Assembly: GCF_963422355.1 (NCBI RefSeq)
Contig: NC_085102.1
Coordinates: 1,111,176-1,175,175 of the forward strand
Source: Corticium candelabrum
Taxonomy: Eukaryota > Porifera > Homoscleromorpha > Homosclerophorida > Plakinidae
DNA: 64,000 nt
Reading direction: 5' to 3'
The notes under the pieces are model-generated. The model made no database searches. It was not told the DNA's origin and saw nothing but the letters and a program-made list of their open reading frames with translations. Below, piece by piece: positions 12,764 to 22,682 of this stretch (within the stretch, counting starts at the first letter, position 1; each line of letters begins with the position of its first letter). A program made the translations under genes and the position numbers.

Positions 12764-13354
12764 CAACGTGGTCTCTTCCTGGTTGCTAATGTATGTGTTC
12801 ACCAAAGCAATGGACAAAACGCATGAAATGATTACCCAAACACAGAAAGACGACTCATCTTGTTTCGATGACGTCATACAACTCCAAGCCGCTCCAGATA
12901 TCGCTCACTCTGGACTGTCTGCGGTCGCTTTAGACGTAAAAAAAAAAGCAAACAGCAAACAGCACCGAGTACGTTCGCATTCAGTCTCCGTTGTGACACG
13001 AGCGCACAACGCTAGATCGTACGACGTCGATCATGGCTGCATGAAATCGAAGCCTGTCGACGTCAACGTTTCCGCGACCGCGTTTAATCGCTGCTGTAGA
13101 CATGCACATTTCACGAACAGCAACGACTCTAGCTGTAGTCTTCGAGTTGTTCTCTACGAAACAAGAGAAGCTAATGAGATAGGATTGCACTGCGTGCATA
13201 CCAGTCTGGTCTTTAGTGAAGCGTTTAAGAAACAAAATCCGGTCTTTAGATAGCCCATTTCTGGCTAAATGGCACACAGCGACATCAAAGGCCGTTCACC
13301 AGACCCATTTCGCCGGGGAGGACGCGGCGGAAAGGGGTCTGGCTACGCGAGACT
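12764..13354 (-). repeat. Right long terminal inverted repeat
   Basis: Inverted partner of 11244-11828. It ends GGGTCTGGCTACGCGAGACT immediately before the second copy of the 11-bp target duplication. Confidence 0.9.
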
Positions 13355-13365
13355 ACAGAACCACT

Positions 13366-14320
13366 ACGCAGGAACATTGTGGAACAAGCAAACTGTTACA
13401 AGTTAAGTACAGCTACACATACCGCACATGGCGCCAGAATCAGCACCTTCCCTATCTAGACGCCAGGTTGTTGTTGAGAAAACATACACGTGCAAATATA
13501 AACTAGAGGCGTTGTTCCTATATAAGTGCTAAACCCGTAAAGCAAAGGATACACACCATGTACAGGATGGACGAAAGAAGATGATGGCTAACTTTTTGTA
13601 GCACAGCCGCCAAACAAAGAAAGGTGGAGCCTTATGATGATATCACGTTCGTCTATTGATCGGTAATGACACCACTTCTCATCTATTGGTCAGAATAGCT
13701 TCATTAGCATCTGCGCTAATCGAGTATAAATACGGTTCGTTTTGCTCGTCTTCGGGTGCTAGCAGCGACGGCGTCTCACTGGCTACAGGCTCAAAGTATA
13801 CAGCTCCACCTATTCTACGGCTTCTCTTTCGTCGTCTTCCGAGCCATTCTCAACATCAAGAGTATCTACTCCATACGATACCTAAGGTTCTTAGAATCTA
13901 CGCACACAGACTGTTTTTCAAACCGTCATTCAACCGGAGGCTGATGTAACCGTAAACAATGGCGTTTTGCCCGCTAACGATCCTACCTTGTGAAAAGTAT
14001 GATCGCGCAAAGGATGTCAGTAGCCCTTTAAACAGTAATTAAAAATCAGAAATTGATGCCCTTGTATCGTATGTTGTCAACTCGATATGATTTACCACTT
14101 GACATCTTCAAATACCTAAATGCTTATAGTTCTCAATACTTGTCGCTTTTCATGCAAAATGTTCAAATGTGTTGAGACGCCTAATGAAAAAGAGGGACCT
14201 ATGGAGGCATTCCTCAGAAGTCGCATCCCGTTCGGGTCTGCAATCGAATCTTAAAAAAATTACGACCGGGTTGAGTGCTTTCGTTTGTGACACCGCGGGT
14301 ACACTACACTAGGTGTCTAC
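13366..14320. other. Intergenic, no gene recognised
   Basis: Contains a TATA-like GAGTATAAATACGG at about 13722 followed by a short open frame of unknown significance (13756-13944). No family resemblance found. Confidence 0.4.
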
Positions 14321-14521
14321 TTAGCCTCGACACTAACCCTCAATTTGCTTTCGGCGGTCCTTCCGCGCAAGGATAGCAGCGGGACTGTATCCCGTGATGT
14401 TCCCTCCAAAAGCAAAGAGATGTCTAGGAACTCATTATGTCACAATTAACTAATTATGTAATTAGTAAGACCCACCCTTTGTCGGTTCGTTTCATATTCC
14501 TGATGGGACTTTAAATGAGAT

Positions 14522-14740
14522 CATGTGTGTTTTTGTTTACAGCAGAGACTTCACATAGCCGTCACGCGTACACGGCAGGTGGTAAACCAGCTAAGCTACA
14601 CAAAGCACAATGCAGTCGGTAGCTATGCATGCAAGCACTCACGATGTTGCTCACTGTCTAGAGAAACGACACCCAAAATTCTGCTACGTATGTCCTGCGC
14701 AAAATTCCACGCGTATGTGCATGCGATAGTGTACTGCATG
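14522..14740. repeat. Dispersed repeat shared with 22265-22420
   Basis: GTGTGTTTTTGTTTACAGCAG here matches GTGTGTTTTCGTTTACAGCAG near 22270. Both are followed by a GTCGGTAGCTATGCATGC / GTCAGTAACTATGCATGC block and by TGCTCACTGTCTAG with GAGAAACGA. The two copies are in the same orientation. Confidence 0.65.
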
Positions 14741-15165
14741 CATACCGCGAAAATTTGAATGGCTACATTCTCAAGTCTTAAGGCGATTCTGCAGTAAGTT
14801 TTTGGACACGGTGAGTTCAGAAGTAGTTAGTTAGAAGAGTCTTCAGCCATCCTTCATGGTCAAGACGTGCTAGCACGGACGAATACCAGTGCTGGCAAAT
14901 CTTTGCTCCCAGCTTCCAACCCGAGCCATGACAAACAACTGCATGCTACCTCGTCATTAGCCCGCTCAATGCACTGATGAATGATCAGGTTGTTGATTCT
15001 GCGTGTGCTCGTACGCTTGTAGACACAACTACGATGTAGACCATAACCAACTATGATGTGACCGGAGACCAATTCCTGCTGATGTGTTCCACTGCATCGC
15101 TGGCGCACTCCTGCTTGCATATAGTTGGTCGTCTGTCATCGCGATCGGTTGAATCCAATTATAAA

Positions 15166-15415
15166 TAGTGAGCGTTGCCTTCACGTACGCTACGCGTGTA
15201 GTCGGAACATCTAACACTCCTCACTCGTCTTTGTTCTCGCTCACCTTACGTCGCTGTATCAACGCTTTCCACAAGTAAAGAACCCACACTTACTCATCGG
15301 TCATCAGTCCCGTGATATCGAAAATGAGGCGGAGGTGGCGTTTTCAAAGTGCAGTGTGGACGCTCGCTATCACGATCCGATCGCGATCCATTCTGGTCTA
15401 GTGTGGACAGGGCTT
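15166..15415 (-). mobile_element. MITE, inverted relative of the copy at 56714-57126
   Basis: The block TTTTCAAAGTGCAGTGTGGA, a GATCGCGATCCATTCTGGTC end and the AAGACGAGTGAGGAGTG / GTAGTCGGAACATC block all recur in opposite orientation in NEIL1 intron 1. It is truncated relative to that copy and nested in the 14321-15614 element. Confidence 0.75.
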
Positions 15416-15673
15416 TAATTGCCTAAATGCTCAATAAAAGCTTTGCATATCAAAGGAATAATCAGGAAGTAACTCAAATGTGATTTACAGTCAACCAATC
15501 ATCATTTGCAAAATAGATCAGGTCACAAACTAGTTTGTCACGTGACATAATGAGTTACAGCTATCGTCGCGCGGAAGGACCACCGAAAGCAAAGGGAGGC
15601 TTAGTGTCAAGGCTAGTGCATGTCAGTAGTCTACTAATCCCGTCCACCTAACCCCGGTGTTAGTCTCATTCAG

Positions 15674-16160
15674 CCAGGCCCCTTTCCGCTGCGTCATATT
15701 TCCAGCTAAAATGGGTCTAGTGAACAGCCTTTGATGTCGCTGTGTTGCCGCATATCTAAATATCGGATTGGTTTCTTAAACGATTCACTAAAGACCCGAT
15801 TGGTATGCAAGCAGTGCAATCCTTTCTGTAGAGTAACTTGACAACTACAGCTAGAGTCGTTGCTGTTTGTAAAATCTGCATGCCTACAGCAGCAATTAAA
15901 CGCAGTCGCGAGAATGTTGCCGTCGACAGGCTTCGATCTCATGCAGTCCGTCATGATCAACGTCGTACGTTGTGTACTATTGTCACAACGGAGACTGAAT
16001 GCGAACGTACTGGATGGGATGCGAACGTACTGGATGGCTGCGAGCGCACTCGATGTAATGTAAAGCAATGCACAAAACACACGAGATGATACCCAAGCAC
16101 AGAAAGACTACACACAGCTTGTTTCGATGACGCAAGCTCCAAGCCCTTCCAGACACAACG
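15674..16160 (+). repeat. Solo copy of the long terminal inverted repeat
   Basis: Colinear with 11258-11740: CCAGGCCCCTTTCCGC, TTAAACGATTCACTAAAGAC, CTACAGCTAGAGTCGTTGCT and CACAACGGAGACTGAATGCG recur with moderate divergence. A short stretch is duplicated near 16000-16035 (GCGAACGTACTGGATGG twice). No partner arm is seen downstream. Confidence 0.85.
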
Positions 16161-16321
16161 CTAGTAGTGTTCTGGCGTCAAAATAATACCACCTGCCCCT
16201 AACCATATGTTTGCATCCTCTTCGGGTCTTCCCACCCCTTCGGGGCTGCTCAGCCAATCGAGTCTGCGAAAATATGGCGAGTGTCAGGTGGTAACATTTG
16301 TGACGCCAGATACACTACTAG
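16161..16321. mobile_element. Foldback MITE (161 bp)
   Basis: The left arm CTAGTAGTGTTCTGGCGTCA ... ACCACCTG is answered by CAGGTGGTAAC ... TGACGCCAGATACACTACTAG. The arms are ~35 bp with small differences and the interior loop is short. It abuts the solo long-TIR copy. Confidence 0.8.
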
Positions 16322-16439
16322 AGCACGTATAACCAATTCGGTTTCTCCCACCTCGGGTACCCGGTCCGTATGTTATAGTTGCGCCCTAATAAACAAATGA
16401 CATCTCTAGTATATAGCCACAGAATTGTGCGCCACGACA

Positions 16440-17205
16440 GCTATGACTGAATTCGATGCGATAACTATGGAGGATTCTGGTCACCCGCTACCTCTCGTTC
16501 GATGTATTAACAGGGTGGTCGATTACGTGGCTAAACGTACAATGAGTCGATGTTGTATGCCTGCGAGCATCCTAGGGTATGAGCTGTTATTATATCATGC
16601 ATGGGTATATACCCAAATTAGAAACCAGGCTTCAAGTTTTCACTATCAAGGATATGGAGTTGCGTCAGAAGAACATTGTCGGTCCACCAAGCCCTCCGAG
16701 TCCTGGTGATGTTGCTATACGGCACTGCTGGTTGTTGATCTACGGTAAAAACATCGATCTCGGTAACACGATCACCCAGCGAGTGGCCAGAGAAGTCGAA
16801 TGCAGGTTGTTGCCGTCTCGTGAGGTTAGATGCCCCTTGTATTGGTCTGTTCAAGCGAGCAGACCTCACCACCGACGAGAGTATACGAATAGAGGCCGAG
16901 AACATTCATAGCATCGACAGATTTATCGAGACTATGAAGAAACTCTTCGAGATCTACAAAGATGTAATAGCCAATATAGCTCCTGCTCCGCTTCAATGTC
17001 ATACTTCCAGAAAACAATTGATCAAGTGTTTCAACGAATTCTGGAAACTCTGAAGTCGGGAAGGTGACCCGGAGGTCTTCAAAATCTGGACCGAGAAGAT
17101 ACGTCCCGACCTTATTAAAATGGTGGTGAAAGATCTGTTCGAGCACTGTCGCATACGTCTACAAAAGAGACTCAGCGATATCTATTGCACTAGAAGCTGA
17201 AAACG
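16440..17205 (+). pseudogene. Unrecognised decayed coding segment upstream of the ankyrin-like array
   Basis: Long open stretches occur in three frames in succession on the plus strand. They start at MTEFDAITMEDSG (16443), pass through 16579-16911, then run in the frame from 16820 (DESIRIEAENIHSIDRFIE and onward to 17053 and, after a stop, to about 17200). The changes of frame without clear splice signals suggest an intron-less gene broken by indels. I recognise no family. Its proximity to the repeat array at 17470-18301 suggests the same origin. Confidence 0.35.
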
Positions 17206-17469
17206 CAACAGAGAAGCGCATGCAAACGTCATTATTAGGTCATAACCTTTTGCACATATATAGCTTGTGTTGAACGTCCTATTAGACAAGAAATGTAATC
17301 TGCATGTAGAATATATACAATGGCGATACCTTTACGTTATATCGGGTCGACTCCTGCCGAATTTCCTGTCCATACGCAGAAAGCCTAAGAGTCTACTGGT
17401 TGGGTGTTCGAATACATCCAATGGGAAAGATTTCATTGCAGACCAGTATACCCTTTCTCCAAATGAAGT

Positions 17470-18301
17470 CATAACCATGGCTGCCACTTGCGGTCATACC
17501 ATTGTGGTGCATCTGGCTCGGCAATACGGTGCAACTTACGTCCAAGAGGCTATGAACATGGCTGCATACGCGGAGGTCATGCAAACGTCGTGCGATCGTG
17601 TCACAACTATGACAAGGTCAATCTCGACGAAGTTATGGTATGGGCTGCAGAAGGTGATCACGAGGAAGTCGTCCGTTTATGTCGAGAATTGGAATCAACC
17701 AATCTTGACTTGGCTATGTTATGGGCTGCAAGTGGCTGTCAAAACAACCTCATGCGCCTGTGTCGTGATTGGGGTGTCACCAATTTCGATCTACCCATGG
17801 TCTGGGCAGCAGACGACAGCCATGAAAATATAGTGCGACTATGTCACGAATGGGGAGCCACTGACGTCGACAAGGCTATGGTGTGTGCTGCAAGCGGTGG
17901 TCACAAATCTATAGTTCGCCTGCGTCGCGATTGGGGTGCTCCGATTAATCGGGGTGCTCACGAGATTGACTGGGCTATGGCGTATGCAGCAAAAGAAAGC
18001 CATGAATCTATCGTGCGACTATGTCGTGATTTGGGAGCCACCGACGTCGACCGGGTTATGGTGTGTGTTACAAGCACCGGTCACGAATCTATAGTACGTG
18101 CGCTTGTGTCACGATTGAGGTGCTGAAGACTTCGACACTACCATGGCTCATGCCGCCACGTTCGGTCACATTAGAATTGTGATTTTATGTCATAGATGGG
18201 GCGCAACCAACCTCGAATGGGCCATAACATATGCAGAAAAGGGGGATCACGAAGAAATCGTGCAGTTGTGTTACATCTGGGTCGTTATCCATTCAAATTG
18301 A
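17470..18301 (+). pseudogene. Broken ankyrin-like repeat protein of large-DNA-virus type
   Basis: About eight to nine ~33-residue repeats follow one another. They share the pattern AMVxAAxxGHExIVRLCRDW then GATDVD, seen for example near 17640, 17710, 17780, 17860, 18000 and 18150. The first repeats lie in the frame of 17267-17833, the main run in the frame of 17488-18126, and the last ones (to 18301) in a third frame after a TGA at the position where neighbouring repeats have Trp. I associate this repeat style (Cys-Arg/Lys-x-Trp-Gly-Ala-Thr) with ankyrin-type proteins of nucleocytoplasmic large DNA viruses, so an endogenous viral origin is possible. The reading is inference from pattern, and the copy is interrupted. 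Confidence 0.6.
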
Positions 18302-18552
18302 GCAGCCCCGTCACCAACACTCCTAACCCTCTAGAAGGGATATCATATATTACTAGCCCTCACCCGCTTTATGAGCGGTAGGAATCACGCTAACACCTAG
18401 ATAGTAGCTACCTATAAGCAAGGAAAACGTAAAATTAACTTTTGCCAGTCGTCCATTATTTGGCACGTAGAGTAGCCCCATCTCACAATCTCACTGTAGA
18501 GCAGATCCACGTGTTACTCTAGAGACAAAATCTACAAACACGCGCACGCGTG

Positions 18553-18570
18553 CACACACACACGCACGCA

Positions 18571-18631
<61 letters not shown>
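18553..18631. repeat. (CA)n microsatellite
   Basis: CA/CG-rich start grading into perfect CA repeats, about 79 bp. Confidence 0.97.
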
Positions 18632-18635
<4 letters not shown>

Positions 18636-18678
18636 GCGTGCGTTAGAACGTACAATACACGTGTCCTATTACTTTAGT

Positions 18679-19005
18679 TAACCTCTGACTGCAGCGGGCG
18701 CAACTTGCACCCTAATATAACATTAGAGGATGAAGTGACTGGCGAGTACACGTTACATCGCCCCGCCCTATGGGCGGCAGCAATTTATCTTCTTCCCACA
18801 TAAAACGTCATGGTCTATTCGTGGAGAACGACGCCACTTCTGCAAAGAAGACGCACCTTCCGTGACATACCTAGATATATACGGACGGACGCACAAACGA
18901 ACACGAGTCCCGGTGAGCCGGCATAAAACCTCTGACTGCAGCGGGCGCATCTTGCACTCTACTCTAGATGGCATTCAGTGACTGAAGAGAACACGTCACA
19001 TCCGC
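18679..19005. repeat. Direct repeat pair (~80 bp, 248-bp spacing)
   Basis: ACCTCTGACTGCAGCGGGCG followed by CTTGCAC, then a GTGACTG and ACACGT block, occurs at 18679-18760 and again at 18927-19005. The rest of 18302-19424 shows no gene. Confidence 0.75.
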
Positions 19006-19424
19006 ATAGTCGGTTAATTGAACAAACAAACTCCGGCGCATCCCATGGGTTTCTGGCCGTCGGAGGCAGTCTCGGCGAAATCAAACGGCCGATCTCGACC
19101 CTTCCGCTACGTTTCGCGACGATCCGGCGTCGTGTTGATCGGCGCGTTACAGATATTCATCCATCCATCCAGACAGACGGAAGCGTGGGTTGGCGTATTA
19201 TAAGATTAGAGTGAATGTACGTACGATTGCCCAAGCCGCATACGCACTTTCACGAAAAAACCCGTTCCTACTGATAGCCAGATAATCGCGACAACCGGTA
19301 AACGGCGAGTTTCGTAGGTTCGAAGGGTAACCTTCTTCTTGTACACGGCAGCTCCACTTGAAACCGACCGTTATGGATAAAATTAGAACTTTCAAGTTCG
19401 AGTTGACCTGATACGTTTGAGCTG

Positions 19425-21485
19425 TCAATTTTCACTCCCGATTGGTTTGCTAGGTACGCTGTCGTTGTTGAAGACAATCTCGAGGTTCACGTCATAGCAA
19501 GCCAACACCTGATGCGACAACAGAGCTTTCTTGGCTTTTTGAAATGCTGTTTGTTGTTGACGACCCCAGTTCCATTCTACTCCCTGTTTTAGCAGCTGAT
19601 ACAGTGGTGCCAACATGGTACATAGCTGTGCAACAAATCGATTGTAATAATTCAGGAGTCCCAAAAAGCTGCGTAATTCTTGACTATTAATCAGAGCTGG
19701 GTCATCTCGGATTGCATTCACTTTTTCCCGGTCTGAATGAATTCCTTGACTGTCAATGTGGTATCCTAAATATACAGATGTTGCCATGAATGTAAACTTG
19801 TCTCTTCTCAGACGAAATCCAGCTTTGCTCAAGCGCTGTAGCACTGCATCTAACTGTTCCAAGTGTTCGATCTCTGTCTCCGTTGCAATTAGGATGTCAT
19901 CTAAGTAGTTGTCTGTGTCCTTTGTGCCCTGTATTACCGACTCTAACACTCACTGAAATATGCTAGGTGCTGAGGAGATGCCAAAAGATAGTCGTGTGTA
20001 TTGAAAAAGTCCTCTGGATGTGTTAATGGTCGTGTATTGTTGTGATTCTTCTGACAGCGGCAGTTGGTTGTATGCTTGACTGAGATCCAACTTCGTGAAA
20101 TACTTGCCTTTAGCTAGTCTAGCTAACAGATCTGCCACCCAAGGAATTGGGTCCTTGTTCACACGAGTTGCAAGACGGAATGTTTGTTTGAAATTTCCGC
20201 GTATTCTAATTGACTTGTCAGGTTTAATGATGGATAGTATGAGTGCTGCCCAGTCGGCATGGCCAACTGGTTTGAGAATTCCTTCGCTTTCCAGGAGTTT
20301 CAGCTGATCTTCTACCTGCTGCGTGAGATCATACCGTACACTCCTCGATTTACAAAGCCGCGGAAGCTCTGCCTGATCGATCACAATTCTAGCTTTGTGA
20401 CCTTTGTATTCTCCTAGTTCTTCTGAGAACAAAGGCTGATAACGAGCCAGTATTTCATCCAGTTTTGATACATTGCCAATTGTCATGATTTGATGTCAGT
20501 TCAACTTCAGATGCTGAAGCCAGTTCCTTTCCAATAGGCTTGATCCCTATCATTTTACCACTAACAATGGCAATTTCACCTTGCTATCCCAAGAATTGAC
20601 TCTAACCAAAACCTGAGTTTCTCCAATCACTTCTATTCTGTCATTAGTGTAGCCACACAGTAAGTTTTGATTCTTTTCTTTGTTGTTTTCAATTTCGGTG
20701 CCTTTCCTCTATACCACGTTTTCTTGTACGTTTCCTCTGAGATCAGTGACACAGAGGCTCCTGTGTCTATTTCCATTTGCTTCAACTGTTACTCAAAGGG
20801 GATCCACCCGATCCTAGTGGTCATTTTTCCTGACGTAATATGTATCTTCCTCCTCTTCCTTGTCTCCAAATTCATCCTCGTCCACTGTCTTTGCTTTAAA
20901 AGCAGAAAAGTCTTTTGCTAGTAGAGCTTGATTTAGCCCTCTGTTTTACTCGGCATGCTCTAGCAATGTGCCCTGTGCTTCCAATGATTACAGTCTGCAT
21001 TTTTTAATCTACATTCACTCGGTGAGTGGTTGGTTCCTCACATCTGTAACAGACCGGAGTCACTGCTTGTGCAACACTATCACGCTTAATGCCCTGTCAT
21101 ACCTTGATCACCAAATGTGCTGTTTCCTCTTGTCCTTCTTCCTGACTCTCATTCTGTATGGCCTCTACGTTCTTTTTGGCTGTCTCCATTGCTCTTGATA
21201 TCGTCCAAGCTGACTGAAATGATAGCTTACTCTCCGTAAACAAACGCCGTTTTGTTTGCTCATCCCACAGTCCACACACCACCTAAAATGCTCATCTAGC
21301 TTCTCCCCAAATTCACAGAACTCTGCTAGTTCCCGCAATTTAGCCACATCCTCCTCAGGGAGCTGCATGCGGGCATTGAATTTGTATCCCTGTATTGTTA
21401 CCGTTGGTCTGGGGTTGAAATGTGTTTGTAGGGTGTCACATAGCTGCTCATAAGTCCTCTCTGCTGGTTTCCTGGGACTCACCAA
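19425..21485 (-). mobile_element. Second Ty3/gypsy-type element, 3' part missing
   Basis: In transcription order: a gag-like segment (21485-21097), a Cys/His-rich zinc-knuckle-like stretch near 21060-20940, a poorly preserved protease region, then a long reverse-transcriptase frame (20486-19425). The RT shows GILKPVGHADWAA, KGKYFTKLDLSQAYNQLPL and YLDDILIATE, plus the downstream LGYHIDSQGI and FLGLLNYYNRF connection motifs. It is interrupted by a single stop at about 19950, just before the catalytic YLDD block. RNase H is cut off at about 19430 and no integrase or LTR was found. It is a different family from the element at 5053-8227 (YLDD against YIDD). Confidence 0.88.
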
Positions 21486-21739
21486 ACTGCGTAGGAGGTG
21501 GTAGGTTTGTTTTTACCACATGAATGCAAAAATGGCGCGTTTCCAGCTTCGATCGCATCCTGTTGTTGCCCAGAATCCGTCATCCTCGTTGCGCGCCCAG
21601 TCCTCTACACTACCCCGGATCTACCTTGGAGTCCAAACCAAACTACTGCACTCTTCCGTGTGCACGCCCGTCTTCCAACCTCTACAGTTCTGCCGCTATA
21701 GTCGGAAGAGCTAATTCTACTGACTCTGCAGCTAGTAGT

Positions 21740-21811
21740 TGGAAGAGCACGCCCCTCTTCCAACCTCCTAGCTCTGCGCTGGAAGAAGTTGGAGGAGGGG
21801 CGTGCTCTTCC
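21740..21811. repeat. Inverted repeat / hairpin
   Basis: The left arm TGGAAGAGCACGCCCCTC (21740-21757) is matched by GAGGGGCGTGCTCTTCCA on the right (to about 21812), with a ~30-nt loop. The surrounding 21650-21840 is also rich in CTTCCAACCTC and its complement. Confidence 0.8.
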
Positions 21812-21840
21812 AGACTCTTCTGAAAGAGGCTGGAAGAGCC

Positions 21841-22682
21841 CCAATCAAACGCGCTCTAAATTTCACTCAACACAACAAGCAGCCACCAAAAGTACACTCC
21901 TTCTCCCGTACATCCTGGGAATTCCCCGTATGTTCTATTAGCGAGGTCACTTTAACTTTATAACGGCTACGCCATGAAACAGTCCTGAACTCCCCAACCA
22001 AACTCCCACCAAAAACAAATATTATAGTCTTTTCTAGCCCGACAAGAAATAAACTGAAAAAGAACTAACGAATCTCACCTTCGTCCGCTTCTGGTGTAAT
22101 ACTTAGTAACTAGTACTTCTCTTTCACAAATAAGTGGCAAACGCGATGTATCGCAAGCACAACAACACACAGTACAACAGGAAGCGTAACGGTAAATATG
22201 GATGGCGACGCACACCGTAAAACCCGTATGTAAGCCCGTAGTCTCTACTAGACTTGCAAAAACAGATCAGGTGTGTTTTCGTTTACAGCAGGGTATGCCG
22301 TCATACCAAAGGTGTTGGACGGAAAGGCGCGAAATGTAGTCAGTAACTATGCATGCTGGCCTTTACAATGCTGCTCACTGTCTAGTTAGCGTAGAGAAAC
22401 GAGCTATCAATCATCCTTCAACTCCAAGTAGTGTTTATTATCATTTCATGTGCTCACACATCATTTCTTACAAAACCTACCAGCAACTACAATTAGGACC
22501 CTTGTGTGTCAAAAAAAGTGCAGAGCATATAATTACTTGCCTATCTACATATCAATAAACATAAACAAATGAATAGAAAAGCATAAAAAGTCACAATTCC
22601 AGCACAACACAACATATCACCCAAGTCAACTGATTAACCATTAGACATGTCATCAACTTCGATCACACGTGCCGATACCATA
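21841..22682. other. Intergenic; one dispersed repeat, no gene
   Basis: Contains the second copy of the 14522-14740 repeat (22265-22420). No credible reading frame. Confidence 0.5.

Larger units (their letters stand above)
11244..13354. mobile_element. Long-TIR (MULE-like) element, 2.1 kb, carrying RecQ helicase sequence
   Basis: Two ~590-bp inverted arms (11244-11828 and 12764-13354) surround a ~935-bp core. The outer ends read AGTCTCGCGTAGCCAGACCC and its complement. The element is flanked by an exact 11-bp direct repeat, ACAGAACCACT, at 11233-11243 and 13355-13365. Very long terminal inverted repeats with 9-11-bp target duplications are characteristic of Mutator-like elements, which are known to carry host gene fragments. 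No transposase is visible, so it is probably non-autonomous. The core carries a broken RecQ helicase segment. A solo copy of the arm lies at 15674-16160. Confidence 0.85.
14321..15614. mobile_element. Inverted-repeat element of ~1.3 kb
   Basis: The left arm (14321-14368) contains GACACTAACCCTC and GCTTTCGGCGGTCCTTCCGC. The right arm (15568-15614) is its reverse complement with a few mismatches, giving ~47-bp terminal inverted repeats. The interior has no recognisable transposase and carries an inserted smaller repeat at 15166-15415. The family is not assigned. Confidence 0.65.
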
